From contig JBDHXA010000004.1 of NCBI GenBank assembly GCA_039810485.1, positions 12,790-76,789 on the forward strand: a stretch of 64,000 nucleotides of DNA, given 5' to 3'. Position 1 is the stretch's first letter. The number at the start of each line of letters is the position of its first letter. This DNA comes from JADZAA01 sp039810485. GTDB lineage: Bacteria; Bacteroidota; Ignavibacteria; Kapaibacteriales; UBA961. A model generated the notes under the pieces. The model did not search any database and had not been told where the DNA came from. It worked only from the letters and a program-made list of their open reading frames with translations. This document shows, piece after piece, positions 9,299 through 18,205 of the stretch. Both the position numbers and the translations under genes were made by a program.

Positions 9299-12151
9299 TT
9301 AACGTATGAGGATCATTTTTTTCGAAGCAAGGACTTTGCCGTTGGCAAGTACCGAGTAGACATATATGCCTATTGTCATATCTTGTGCAGAGATAACAAC
9401 CTGTGAAGGAATGCCTTTGATGCAGTCGAACCGCTTGATAACCGATGATTGGTTGGAAGTAGCAACAACAATCTCGGCATTTCCTTGTACCTTTTCAGGT
9501 ATAAAGTATGTGATAGTCGAATTGCCGGCAAAGGGATTGGGAGTATTCTGCTCTAACAGAACATCTATTGCCTCATCAAGCGGCATTTGTTGCTGTGATT
9601 CGAGTCGAGCGACTCGCTGTTCTAATTTTTTCGCAACAAAATGCAGTGAATCTATAGTTTGCTGAAGGATATCTATAGCTGCCGATGCCTCTTTTTTTTG
9701 TGCAGTTATAGCAGCATCAATTTCTTTAATGGCGTTGACCAAAACATACTTCAGGGCATTTGAGTTGTATGTGAGTATCGCGGCTGATTCAAGTCTGCTT
9801 TCGGCAGGCTCGGTCATCATTCTCTTAACAGGTCGCAGAACTATCGAATCTTTTGTGCCAAAATGACCTATCCCTTCACGCTTTGTGGCATCCTTTACTT
9901 GCACAACTACTGTATCCACAGCATCAACTTCGTATCGCTTTTCATGCTTGGTAATTATTGTTCGAGAGAGGGTGTCTTCATTGATAGTGTAGGGAAGAAT
10001 TCTCTGCATTTCTTGTGCAAGAATCCCGACTTGTTTATCAAAACTTTCAAATCCAAATTCTCCGTTATATTTGAACCAAATCGGATTTATCATTCGGATT
10101 TTATCGAGGCCGTCTCGAAAAGGCGCAATATCTTTTTTATAACGCTCATCCGAAGCAATGACCCAGGTGTCGGTGCCGTCTGACTTAATAGCTCGACCAT
10201 TGACATGTAGTAATAGGTCTTGTGGTCGCGTCGTATAAGTTTCGCTCGGATCTAGTAGAGAATTTCGCCCTATTACAACTTTCTCCTCCACCATGAGGTC
10301 GATGCTTGGATCGGCAATTGGACCAGTGGGATTATTCCAAATAATTACCCTGTTATCATCAGTAATTTGATCAGTAGAACTCCTACTCGTAACACTCAGC
10401 GCTTCATGAGGTGAATACGTTCCAATACCGACATTTTTTTCGGCAACGAGGGAGATTTTAGACGCATTAGGATGCGGATCATCTAATGCTTGTGAGCCGG
10501 ACCATCCTATGACTACATTACCGTTAACGCCAAGTGTATTTTCTGGATATAGTGTGCCTATTCCAACACGGGGGACCGGACGCGATGCTTGCCCGTGGTA
10601 GCTTGCATTTGCATAAGAAATATATGCACCCCAAGCATCGTTCACACCCATCAAAATTGAGTTTTCGTTGTTATTTTCCAATGGACCGATACCCATGCAC
10701 ATAGAGTTTTCTGCATTTGCGGTACAGCCATATCCGAATGTGTAAGAGGTTGCTTTCTTTGAACTGTTAAATGCGCCTATTGCCATGGCATTTTTTGCAA
10801 AGGCATTGCATTCGCGCCCAAAAATTTGGGCGCACTGCCCGTATGCTCTGTTGCTATAACCCATCGCGAAGGCATCTTCCCCTGATGCGCGATTCGCGTG
10901 GCCGATAGCAACTGCGCCGTGTTTGTCGCCTGAATTTGATAAATTATTGAAGCCGAGAGCAATGTCGTAAGAACCGCTCGCTCTGGAGCTATACCCAAAA
11001 GCAAAGGAATTAAAACCAATATAAGCATCATCCCAACTTTTTGTTTTATCAAAATTAGGTTCCGGGTCGTGGTTGCCGTCGCTTGCTGTTCCCACAATCC
11101 CCGCCCGAAACGCTGCCTTTTCCGGTATCCACATTAGGCGTGTTCCAGCACCTATTTCATCAAACTGCCAATCTGTGTTGTCAGGATCGTTATTCAGATC
11201 TTTCCATCTTTTCGGCGTAGAACCGGAAGCTCCCTCGAACAGCAATGCTCCATCAGTTACATGCAGCTTTGCAGACGGCCATTCCTGATTTATCCCCACA
11301 TCGCCATTGCTCAGGATTTTCATGCGCGTTACCGGTTTTTCCGTGCCGATGCGGTTTGTATAGTCGCTGCTGTTTTCCGTAGAAACGCCCGCGCGGAAGC
11401 GTAGCGAGCTTACACCGGGAATATCATGATAGGCGCCGTTTTCCAGCCACCATGCCCAAGAACTGACATTAGGACAATCTAAATCACTGCCGCTGGCTCG
11501 GTATAAGCGAAGGGAGGGATCGGACGTCGAACTTGTCTTGCTAACATTAACGGCTGATGATAATGTTATTTTCGGCATATTGCAATTCCACCCCCGAAGA
11601 TTGATGTCGAACATCCCAGCCGGTTGGGATGTATTTATTCCTATTTTACCTTCAGGCGTCATGGTAAAACGTTCTATGTTGGCTCCCGACGCCGGTTCGG
11701 TTGTGGCAAATCGCAAAAAGCCAGTTGAGCTGCGAGTGGTCAGAATCAAATCACCATAGCCGCCCGCTGCTATTGGCGGTTCTCCGGCTTGCAGAATCAA
11801 ATCGCCATTTGTTGCATTTTGCACGGGCAATGTATATCCTCCGCCTATAATAGGACGTATCAGAGAATAATCGTAACATCCGCCGTACATGATTGTGTTA
11901 TCAGGCGTAAGCAACGAGAGATGGCCGGCATAGAGAAAACCTTCTGCATTTCCGCTGGCGCCATAGCTCAATCGAATTGTGGGGTCGCCGCCATTGGGAT
12001 ATATAATTGACGGGGCGGCATGCACGTTGAGCTTCTTCTGAGGATTGTTTGTTCCAATGCCAATGTATGCAGCAACCGGCCATGGAAATGTATTATTCTG
12101 TGCACAAATCTCTGCAAACGGCGTTGCAAACATCATAGCAACAACAATCAT
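9299..12151 (-). CDS. Fibre-like T9SS protein 3 with S74 chaperone domain
   Basis: 950 residues. It shares only the signal peptide and leader with fibres 1 and 2 at near identity; the body is a diverged homologue. YadA-head-like repeats lie at about 380-487 (FAFGYSSRASGS, GAVAIGHANRASGEDAFAMG and similar). VGIGT repeats flank the head. The S74 motif SDERYKKD gives Ser667/Lys672. A coiled coil leads into a T9SS-like tail from about residue 868 (NTPNPF ... KKMILIR). First gene of a unit with the lipoprotein gene. Surface fibre or adhesin is inferred from the architecture. Confidence 0.92.
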   Translation of the reverse strand: MIVVAMMFATPFAEICAQNNTFPWPVAAYIGIGTNNPQKKLNVHAAPSIIYPNGGDPTIRLSYGASGNAEGFLYAGHLSLLTPDNTIMYGGCYDYSLIRPIIGGGYTLPVQNATNGDLILQAGEPPIAAGGYGDLILTTRSSTGFLRFATTEPASGANIERFTMTPEGKIGINTSQPAGMFDINLRGWNCNMPKITLSSAVNVSKTSSTSDPSLRLYRASGSDLDCPNVSSWAWWLENGAYHDIPGVSSLRFRAGVSTENSSDYTNRIGTEKPVTRMKILSNGDVGINQEWPSAKLHVTDGALLFEGASGSTPKRWKDLNNDPDNTDWQFDEIGAGTRLMWIPEKAAFRAGIVGTASDGNHDPEPNFDKTKSWDDAYIGFNSFAFGYSSRASGSYDIALGFNNLSNSGDKHGAVAIGHANRASGEDAFAMGYSNRAYGQCAQIFGRECNAFAKNAMAIGAFNSSKKATSYTFGYGCTANAENSMCMGIGPLENNNENSILMGVNDAWGAYISYANASYHGQASRPVPRVGIGTLYPENTLGVNGNVVIGWSGSQALDDPHPNASKISLVAEKNVGIGTYSPHEALSVTSRSSTDQITDDNRVIIWNNPTGPIADPSIDLMVEEKVVIGRNSLLDPSETYTTRPQDLLLHVNGRAIKSDGTDTWVIASDERYKKDIAPFRDGLDKIRMINPIWFKYNGEFGFESFDKQVGILAQEMQRILPYTINEDTLSRTIITKHEKRYEVDAVDTVVVQVKDATKREGIGHFGTKDSIVLRPVKRMMTEPAESRLESAAILTYNSNALKYVLVNAIKEIDAAITAQKKEASAAIDILQQTIDSLHFVAKKLEQRVARLESQQQMPLDEAIDVLLEQNTPNPFAGNSTITYFIPEKVQGNAEIVVATSNQSSVIKRFDCIKGIPSQVVISAQDMTIGIYVYSVLANGKVLASKKMILIR

Positions 12152-12592
12152 AACTGCCTTGCAGAAATACTTGTTACAACGAATAACTTGTCGAGAGAGA
12201 GAGAGAGAGAGTGTGTGTGTGAGTGTGCTTCCGGCTTCTCTCCCGTAGGGAGAGGTTCGGGATTGTCTGCGCCGCGCGGCTGTGAACGCGGCAGCTTAGA
12301 GTGTGTGTTACGCATCGTGTGCCTCCGAAATAGGATACAAAAAAACATAAATGTATAATACGGCTTTTGTTTTCGGTGCTGTTAAGTTTTATTCTGCGCT
12401 TAATTTATAGAGAAATTCTAAATTTACCAAATTCTGTCTTGATTTTTTTCTCATCATTATAGTAACACTAAATTATTGGAAAACGTATCATAGTTCTTAC
12501 GATTTTTCTGGGCAATATGCTGCCGAAACACAACCGACTTAGCCACACTGCGTTTGCCGCCAGATGCCGCTTCGACAAAATACACGCCTGCG
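12094..12592 (-). repeat. Repeat block C (third copy of leader block)
   Basis: Nearly identical to 7799-8300 with constant offset 4295: signal peptide codons, ATG, microsatellite (12194-12227), hairpin, GGAGG, candidate TATAAT (12456-12461) and a T9SS-tail end. It is the most upstream copy on the minus strand and so may be the founder promoter of the array. Confidence 0.88.
12148..12315 (-). CDS. Possible 55-residue leader ORF overlapping fibre gene 3 start
   Basis: Identical in layout to the ORF at 7853-8020: GGAGG, ATG at 12315, passage through the hairpin and the (AG)9/(TG)n tract, and TGA overlapping the fibre ATG. The two copies agree exactly in frame, which neither proves nor excludes translation because the DNA is a recent repeat. 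Confidence 0.3.
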   Translation of the reverse strand: MRNTHSKLPRSQPRGADNPEPLPTGEKPEAHSHTHSLSLSLDKLFVVTSISARQL

Positions 12593-12834
12593 GACCGACC
12601 GCTGGTAGAAATTTTGCCACCCGCACCTGCGTAGAGCAGCTTGCCGAAAATGTCGCGAACGGCAATGGTTGCACCTGCGGGCGCGGAAACATCAAAACGC
12701 TCGCTGACAGGGTTGGGCTTTATTAGTAAATCTGAATTTAGATTTTGATTTTCTTCTGGCGGATTCATCTGATATTCGGACTTATGATTTGCGGTAAATT
12801 CTAAAATAATGAATAAACGAGCGCAGTCAATCAA
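12457..12834 (-). pseudogene. T9SS-tail remnant with lost stop codon
   Basis: A 125-codon frame whose middle is a complete T9SS tail (KPNPVSERFDV ... VRDIFGKLLYAG ... AASGGKRSV). There is no signal peptide or cargo domain in front. Where the related genes have TAG, this copy has CAG, so the frame runs on into leader DNA for about 21 residues. The start is uncertain. It probably is the 3' remainder of a former second gene, truncated when the array formed. Confidence 0.6.
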
Positions 12835-13100
12835 TAAAAATATCTGCGCGGTTTGATAATGTCAGTCAATATTAATTTAGATTTTAAATGCTGATTTACC
12901 AGCATGACAAATCTGTAGTCTTGCATGAGGAAGAAGCAACGGAATTTGACATGTCGTCGTTATGTTGTTGAAAGCATACACCAACTGTTTTCAAAAGAAA
13001 ATTCAGTCATAGTTTGTATGGTTTCTGCATAATCCTGAATTTTGCGAGTTCCATTTACAATATTCCTTTCATTCTGTAATATTCTATTCCAACGAACTCC

Positions 13101-16100
13101 ATGACAAGCAAATTATTGCGTCAAATTTTATTTGTTCTTATTGCGCTCTTTTTCTCAAACACTGCGTTTCTATCGGCGCAAAAAACTGTGCAGACGACAG
13201 CAATAGACGGGTTGCGCGACAAAGTTGCATCATATTTCGCCATAACAAATGTTACATTAATCCCCGAACCAAATACAATCATTCAGAATGCCGTTGTCAT
13301 TATTCGCAACGGCATAATTGAGGCGGCAGGCGCAAATATTGCCATTCCGTCTGGAGTTTCTGTGCGCGATGGCAAAGGATTGTGGGTGTATGCTGCTTTT
13401 ATCGAGCCGTATTCTGAATTGGGAATTGGTAAAAAAACTGTGCAAAAAACCGGTTTTTCTGCTGAATTCGATGACGATCAAATTGATCAGCCGCTGCCTG
13501 CGAATAGAGGTGCGCGCTATTGGAACGAGGCAATACATCCCGAAAATCGTGCCGCCGAATCGGCTTCATTCGACAATGAAACCGCTGAATCGCTTCTTAA
13601 TGCCGGCTTTGCGCTAGCGCAAATCAACTCTTCCGACGGCATAATGCGCGGTTCGTCAGCAATTGTGTTTGCAAGAGCCGGGAACGCCAATCAAATCATT
13701 GCCAAAGCCGATGCAAGCCACGTTCTTTCTTTTCGCAAGGGAAGCTCGCGAAATTCATATCCAAGCTCGATGATGGGAAGTATTGCGCTCATTCGTCAGG
13801 CATTTTCAGATGCATTATGGTATTCGGCTGCGCAATTCGCCTATCACCAAAATCCTTTATTGGCAATTCCGGAAACAAATCTTTCGTTAGAAGCTCTTTC
13901 TCAGGCGATAGCGGCTAAAAAACCATGGATTTTCCATACTAACAATGAAAACACTCTGCTTCGTGGAAGCAGAATTGCTCAAGAGTTCAATCTGCCCTTT
14001 GTGTATTTGGGAAGCGGTCGCGAATATCGCCGCCTTTCAAGCATAGCGCCGTTGAAACCGCGGATAATACTGCCGGTAAATTTTCCATCTGCGCCCGATG
14101 TGTCAACTCCGCAAAAAGCTTTAGATGTTTCATTAGCCGATCTCAAGTACTGGGATGCCGCGCCTGCCAATCCAATGCGGCTAGATTCTGTCGGCATACG
14201 ATTTGCCTTCACTTCCTACGGACTTAAAGACAAAGCCGAATTTTTGAAAAATATTCGCAAAGCTGTGCAATATGGCCTCTCTCCTGCAAAAGCCCTTGCC
14301 TCTTTGACGACGATTTCGGCTGAATTTTGTGGAATTAGCGACAATGCAGGAACTATTAAAGCCGGGAAATGGGCAAATCTATTAGTTGCCGACGGAGATA
14401 TTTTCGATGCCAAAACTACAATTCGATCTGTTTATGTAGCAGGCGAGGAAAACGTTGTGAATCGGATGCCGGAAAATGACGTAAGAGGTTATTGGACATA
14501 TAATATCGAAAACATGCCTTCGCTTCGTGTAGCACTGACGGGAAAATCTTCCGCACCCGATGTTGAAATCAAAAAAGATACACTGAAACTTAATGCCAAA
14601 TTTTCGACAAATGAACGACAAATAGCGCTTTCTTTTACCGGCGATCCGCTCGGCATTGCTGGTGTCCTTCGACTATCCGGTTGGATGGATACTATTGCAG
14701 GGAAAGGAATTGCACTATTTCCAGATGGAGCGCAGCGCCGTTGGACAGCAGTTCGAGACAGCGCTTATATATTCAATCCGGCCGTTGCGGACACACAAAT
14801 TTTACATCCGGCATTCGGCATATTGCAGCCCGATGGACCTTATGGCTTCGAGCATATTCCGCAACAGAAAAGCGTGCTTTTTAAAAATGCCACAGTTTGG
14901 ACAAGCGCGAAAGATGGCATACTCCAAAATACCGATGTTTTAATTTCCGACGGTAAAATTGCGGCAATTGGAAAAAAAATTGCTAAATCTGCAGACACTA
15001 TAATTGATGCGACAGGGCTTCATCTCACCGCTGGAATAGTAGACGAACATTCGCACATTGCCATCGAAGGCGGCGTAAATGAAGGGACTCATGCAATAAC
15101 TCCGGAAGTTCGTATCGGCGATGTTATAGACCCTGACGACATGATTATTTACCGCCAGCTCTCGTCAGGCGTAACAAGCTCTCACACTTTGCACGGCTCG
15201 GCAAATCCCATTGGCGGACAAGTTCAATTTATAAAACTTCGCTGGGGCGCTGATTCCGAAGGATTGAAATTCAACGACGTTCCTCCCACAATTAAATTCG
15301 CATTAGGCGAAAATGTGAAACAATCTAATTGGGGCGAGCATTTTACAACACGCTATCCTCAAACGCGCATGGGAGTTAAAGAAATCATGGAAGATGCTTT
15401 TCGCGCCGCGCTCGAGTACGAAAAAGAACAAAAAGTCGGAAAGCGGAAAGATGGGCTGCCATTTCGACGCGATTATCAGCTTGATGCTTTGCTTGAAGTA
15501 CTACATGGAAAGCGATTAGTGCATTGCCACTCGTATGTGCAAAGTGAAATCCTTATGTTGATTCGACTAGCCGAAGAATTTGGCTTCAAAATTCAAACGT
15601 TCACTCATGTGCTCGAAGGGTATAAAGTTGCGCGAGAAATAGCTCTGCATGGAGCAAGTGCCTCTACATTTGCTGATTGGTGGGCATACAAATTTGAAGT
15701 TTATGATGCTATTCCGCAAAATGCCGCTATAATGCACGAACAAGGAGTGCTGACCTCTATTAACAGCGACGATGGCGAAATGGGCAGACGGCTAAATCAA
15801 GAAGCGGCTAAGTCAATAAAATATGGAGGTTTATCCGAAGATGAAGCTATTAAGCTATGCACGATAAATCCCGCCAAGCAAATGAAATCTGACTCACGCA
15901 TCGGTTCAATAGAAATAGGCAAAGATGCCGATCTTGCCCTATGGACAGGCAATCCTCTTTCTAATTTTTCTCGCGTAGAGCAAACTTATATTGAGGGACG
16001 AAAGTATTTTGACCGCAATACCGATGCTAAGCTCCGAGAGCGCGACTCCTTCATTCGCGCTTCGCTGGAGCAGCGCGCCATGGCCGTAGTCCAAACGGGA

Positions 16101-16196
16101 TCTCCGGTCGCAAAACGCTCATCGCTTACTCCGAAACATGCATATAATTGCGAAGATAATGCAGATGAAATGAAGGGAAATTATTATGAGGAATAA
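13101..16196 (+). CDS. Two-domain amidohydrolase family protein, exported
   Basis: 1031 residues, about twice a usual amidohydrolase. A hydrophobic N-terminus (LLRQILFVLIALFFSN) ends near LSAQ, so it is probably periplasmic. Residues ~50-450 form a first imidazolonepropionase-like unit ending in AGTIKAGKWANLLVADGD but without an evident HxH metal site. Residues ~590-1000 form a second unit with H650-S-H652, H808/H810, H836 and D890, which fit the binuclear metal site of the superfamily, and end with IGSIEIGKDADLALW. The second half is probably the catalytic one. The substrate (dipeptide, imide or similar) cannot be told. It stands alone; a 225-base AT-rich gap without features follows. Confidence 0.85.
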   Translation: MTSKLLRQILFVLIALFFSNTAFLSAQKTVQTTAIDGLRDKVASYFAITNVTLIPEPNTIIQNAVVIIRNGIIEAAGANIAIPSGVSVRDGKGLWVYAAFIEPYSELGIGKKTVQKTGFSAEFDDDQIDQPLPANRGARYWNEAIHPENRAAESASFDNETAESLLNAGFALAQINSSDGIMRGSSAIVFARAGNANQIIAKADASHVLSFRKGSSRNSYPSSMMGSIALIRQAFSDALWYSAAQFAYHQNPLLAIPETNLSLEALSQAIAAKKPWIFHTNNENTLLRGSRIAQEFNLPFVYLGSGREYRRLSSIAPLKPRIILPVNFPSAPDVSTPQKALDVSLADLKYWDAAPANPMRLDSVGIRFAFTSYGLKDKAEFLKNIRKAVQYGLSPAKALASLTTISAEFCGISDNAGTIKAGKWANLLVADGDIFDAKTTIRSVYVAGEENVVNRMPENDVRGYWTYNIENMPSLRVALTGKSSAPDVEIKKDTLKLNAKFSTNERQIALSFTGDPLGIAGVLRLSGWMDTIAGKGIALFPDGAQRRWTAVRDSAYIFNPAVADTQILHPAFGILQPDGPYGFEHIPQQKSVLFKNATVWTSAKDGILQNTDVLISDGKIAAIGKKIAKSADTIIDATGLHLTAGIVDEHSHIAIEGGVNEGTHAITPEVRIGDVIDPDDMIIYRQLSSGVTSSHTLHGSANPIGGQVQFIKLRWGADSEGLKFNDVPPTIKFALGENVKQSNWGEHFTTRYPQTRMGVKEIMEDAFRAALEYEKEQKVGKRKDGLPFRRDYQLDALLEVLHGKRLVHCHSYVQSEILMLIRLAEEFGFKIQTFTHVLEGYKVAREIALHGASASTFADWWAYKFEVYDAIPQNAAIMHEQGVLTSINSDDGEMGRRLNQEAAKSIKYGGLSEDEAIKLCTINPAKQMKSDSRIGSIEIGKDADLALWTGNPLSNFSRVEQTYIEGRKYFDRNTDAKLRERDSFIRASLEQRAMAVVQTGSPVAKRSSLTPKHAYNCEDNADEMKGNYYEE

Positions 16197-16421
16197 TATT
16201 CATCCATAGATTATTTTCGGCGCATCTTCATCAAACAACTTGATGCATTTGCAGAGATAACAACAAACTATCTACAACTACCGCATGATAGAACTGCTTA
16301 TTCTTTGCGTTGCGGCTGCCAATGGGCTAATCAGCATAATTTAACTATATTTGCCGTTCTTTAACATTAAATTTTACCGCAATTATTGCCACTTTGCAAA
16401 GCAATTATTGCTTACTGAAGA

Positions 16422-17438
16422 ATGGCTACGCCTAAACAGCAAGAAGAAATCGGGGTTGCAATGATTGTCCGAAACGCATCAGAGCATTTGGGACGAGCTC
16501 TCGACTCAATTAGCAGCTTCGCAAAGCAAATAGTTGTTGTTGATACCGGCTCGAACGATAATACGCCTAAAATTGCCGTAGCATACGGCGCAGAAGTGCA
16601 TTTTCACGCTTGGAACGATGATTTTTCTCAATCTCGAAATTATGCACTTCAAGCAATGCGAACAGAATGGATATTGCAGCTTGATGCTGATGAAGAAGTT
16701 GAGAATGGAAATTTCAGATCCGTTCATGACAGCATTTCACAAACTTCAATCGGCGGTGCAACAGTAAAAATCATTAATATTTTGCCAGATGGCACAAAGA
16801 GCACTCACCATTTTACGCGCTTATTTCGCAAACATCGAAGCATTCGCTATGCCGGTCGAATACATGAGCAAATAGCACCGTCGATCATTGCATTGGGGTA
16901 TGATATTGCAGAATCGCAGATTGTAATTACTCATCACGGCTATGCATCGGAAAAACGAGAGCGCGCTTTGAGAAATAGATGGCTGCTTGAAAAAGAATTG
17001 CTCGACAACCCGAATGATATTTGGCTGCAATACCATTTAGGCATGAGTTTGTTTGCCGAAAAAAATTATAAAGAAACAGCAGAAATATTGACAAAAATAG
17101 GAAATTCAACTGTATTGTCGCAAGAGCAAAGAGAATTGTCTAAAATACGCGCCGCACAAGCACTTATTGCTTTGGAATTCTATGATAAAGCTTTGAATAT
17201 TATTGACTTTCGTAGCAATTCACCAGAACACGAAGGTTTGCGCTTATATGTTTTAGGTCTGCTTTTTGGCTTGCGCGGCGATCTTTCGCAAGCCGTTTCA
17301 ACTCTTTTGCGACCGGAGATTAAAAATTCAGATTTAGTAAACCGAAGCGATGCTGACAGATTTGCAGCTCAATTTGCTTCCGTGATGAAACGTGGGAAAT
17401 CGTCATTACAACCGTATTCTCAGGCAACAAATCAATGA
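16422..17438 (+). CDS. Family 2 glycosyltransferase with C-terminal TPR-like region
   Basis: 338 residues. The GT-A core has VAMIVRNASEHL at the start, VVVDTGSNDNT, and a DxD-type metal site at D88-A-D90 (QLDADEE). After ~residue 190 the sequence turns helical with TPR-like spacing (WLQYHLGMSLFAEKNYKETAEIL). This matches the cytoplasmic GT2-TPR group that uses nucleotide sugars for surface glycans or glycopeptides. Acceptor unknown. It overlaps the next gene by ATGA and opens a four-gene run. Confidence 0.85.
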   Translation: MATPKQQEEIGVAMIVRNASEHLGRALDSISSFAKQIVVVDTGSNDNTPKIAVAYGAEVHFHAWNDDFSQSRNYALQAMRTEWILQLDADEEVENGNFRSVHDSISQTSIGGATVKIINILPDGTKSTHHFTRLFRKHRSIRYAGRIHEQIAPSIIALGYDIAESQIVITHHGYASEKRERALRNRWLLEKELLDNPNDIWLQYHLGMSLFAEKNYKETAEILTKIGNSTVLSQEQRELSKIRAAQALIALEFYDKALNIIDFRSNSPEHEGLRLYVLGLLFGLRGDLSQAVSTLLRPEIKNSDLVNRSDADRFAAQFASVMKRGKSSLQPYSQATNQ

Positions 17439-18205
17439 TACTTGTCATTCCTGCAATAGATCTCGAACACGGGCAATGCGCCCGTTGTATATCGGGCGAA
17501 CCAGGCACCGAACATCTATATTCTCTAATATCAGAGCATCCGGCCGAATTAGCTCGTCTTTGGCGGCGTGAAAATGCAAAATCAATTCATATTACCGATC
17601 ACGATGCACTTCATGCCGAACACTCCGACTTCAATGCTTCTATTATCAAAGAGCTTGCCCGGTCGGTTGATATTCCTATTCAGCTTTACTCTTACTTTCC
17701 GAATGTAGAGCAGTGTCGCGTATGGTTGGAAAACGGAGTTTATCGAGTTATAATCTGTCAATTGGTTCTTAACGATCCGGAAGGCGTGAGAAAGTTGGTT
17801 GAAGATTACACTTCAAGCCGCATTATTTTAGGCATTCGAGCAAAGAACAGAAAAGTAATTTTTACCGATACTCCTCGCGATATGAACGATATAGAACTGG
17901 CGCTGGCAGCAAAATCATTAGGCATTCAGCGTTTAGTATATACGGATGTTTCATGGGAAGGATCTCTATGCGGTCCCGACTACGATATTCTGACAGATAT
18001 AGGGCTATCATCGAAAATGCGCATCACCGAAGCAGGCGGCGTTGCAAAGCCCGAACAATTATGGAAATTACAAGAATTGCAAAAAGAAGGAATTGATTCG
18101 GTTATCATCGGTCGGGCACTCTATGAGAATTGTTTTCCTTGCCAGCATATCTGGCGCGAAGTAGAAGCTGAACTTGAACCGGATATCGTGGAGCACGAAT
18201 TGTGA
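17435..18205 (+). CDS. HisA/HisF-like TIM-barrel protein
   Basis: 256 residues. It starts IPAIDL like HisA (Asp9 = first catalytic Asp). The C-terminal half keeps YTDVSWEGSLCGP (170-181), EAGGV (199-203) and IIGRALYE (phosphate-binding segments). The usual second catalytic Asp, at the end of the middle strand, is replaced: the motif reads GIRAKN (133-138) with Arg135. No other his genes are near. It is therefore either a diverged HisA or a paralogue with another sugar-phosphate ligand. It overlaps both neighbours (ATGA upstream, GTGA downstream), so it is translationally coupled to a glycosyltransferase and an outer-membrane-type protein. Confidence 0.7.
   Translation: MILVIPAIDLEHGQCARCISGEPGTEHLYSLISEHPAELARLWRRENAKSIHITDHDALHAEHSDFNASIIKELARSVDIPIQLYSYFPNVEQCRVWLENGVYRVIICQLVLNDPEGVRKLVEDYTSSRIILGIRAKNRKVIFTDTPRDMNDIELALAAKSLGIQRLVYTDVSWEGSLCGPDYDILTDIGLSSKMRITEAGGVAKPEQLWKLQELQKEGIDSVIIGRALYENCFPCQHIWREVEAELEPDIVEHEL

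Noticed and set aside
1..12151. Prophage, suggested by tail-fibre-like S74 proteins
   Set aside because: No capsid, portal, terminase, baseplate, integrase or lysis genes; the proteins carry signal peptides and T9SS-like tails, and neighbours are exported host-type proteins.
2031..12592. CRISPR array or insertion sequence, suggested by the repeats
   Set aside because: Repeats are long, only three, and contain gene starts; there are no short regularly spaced repeats, no cas genes and no transposase.
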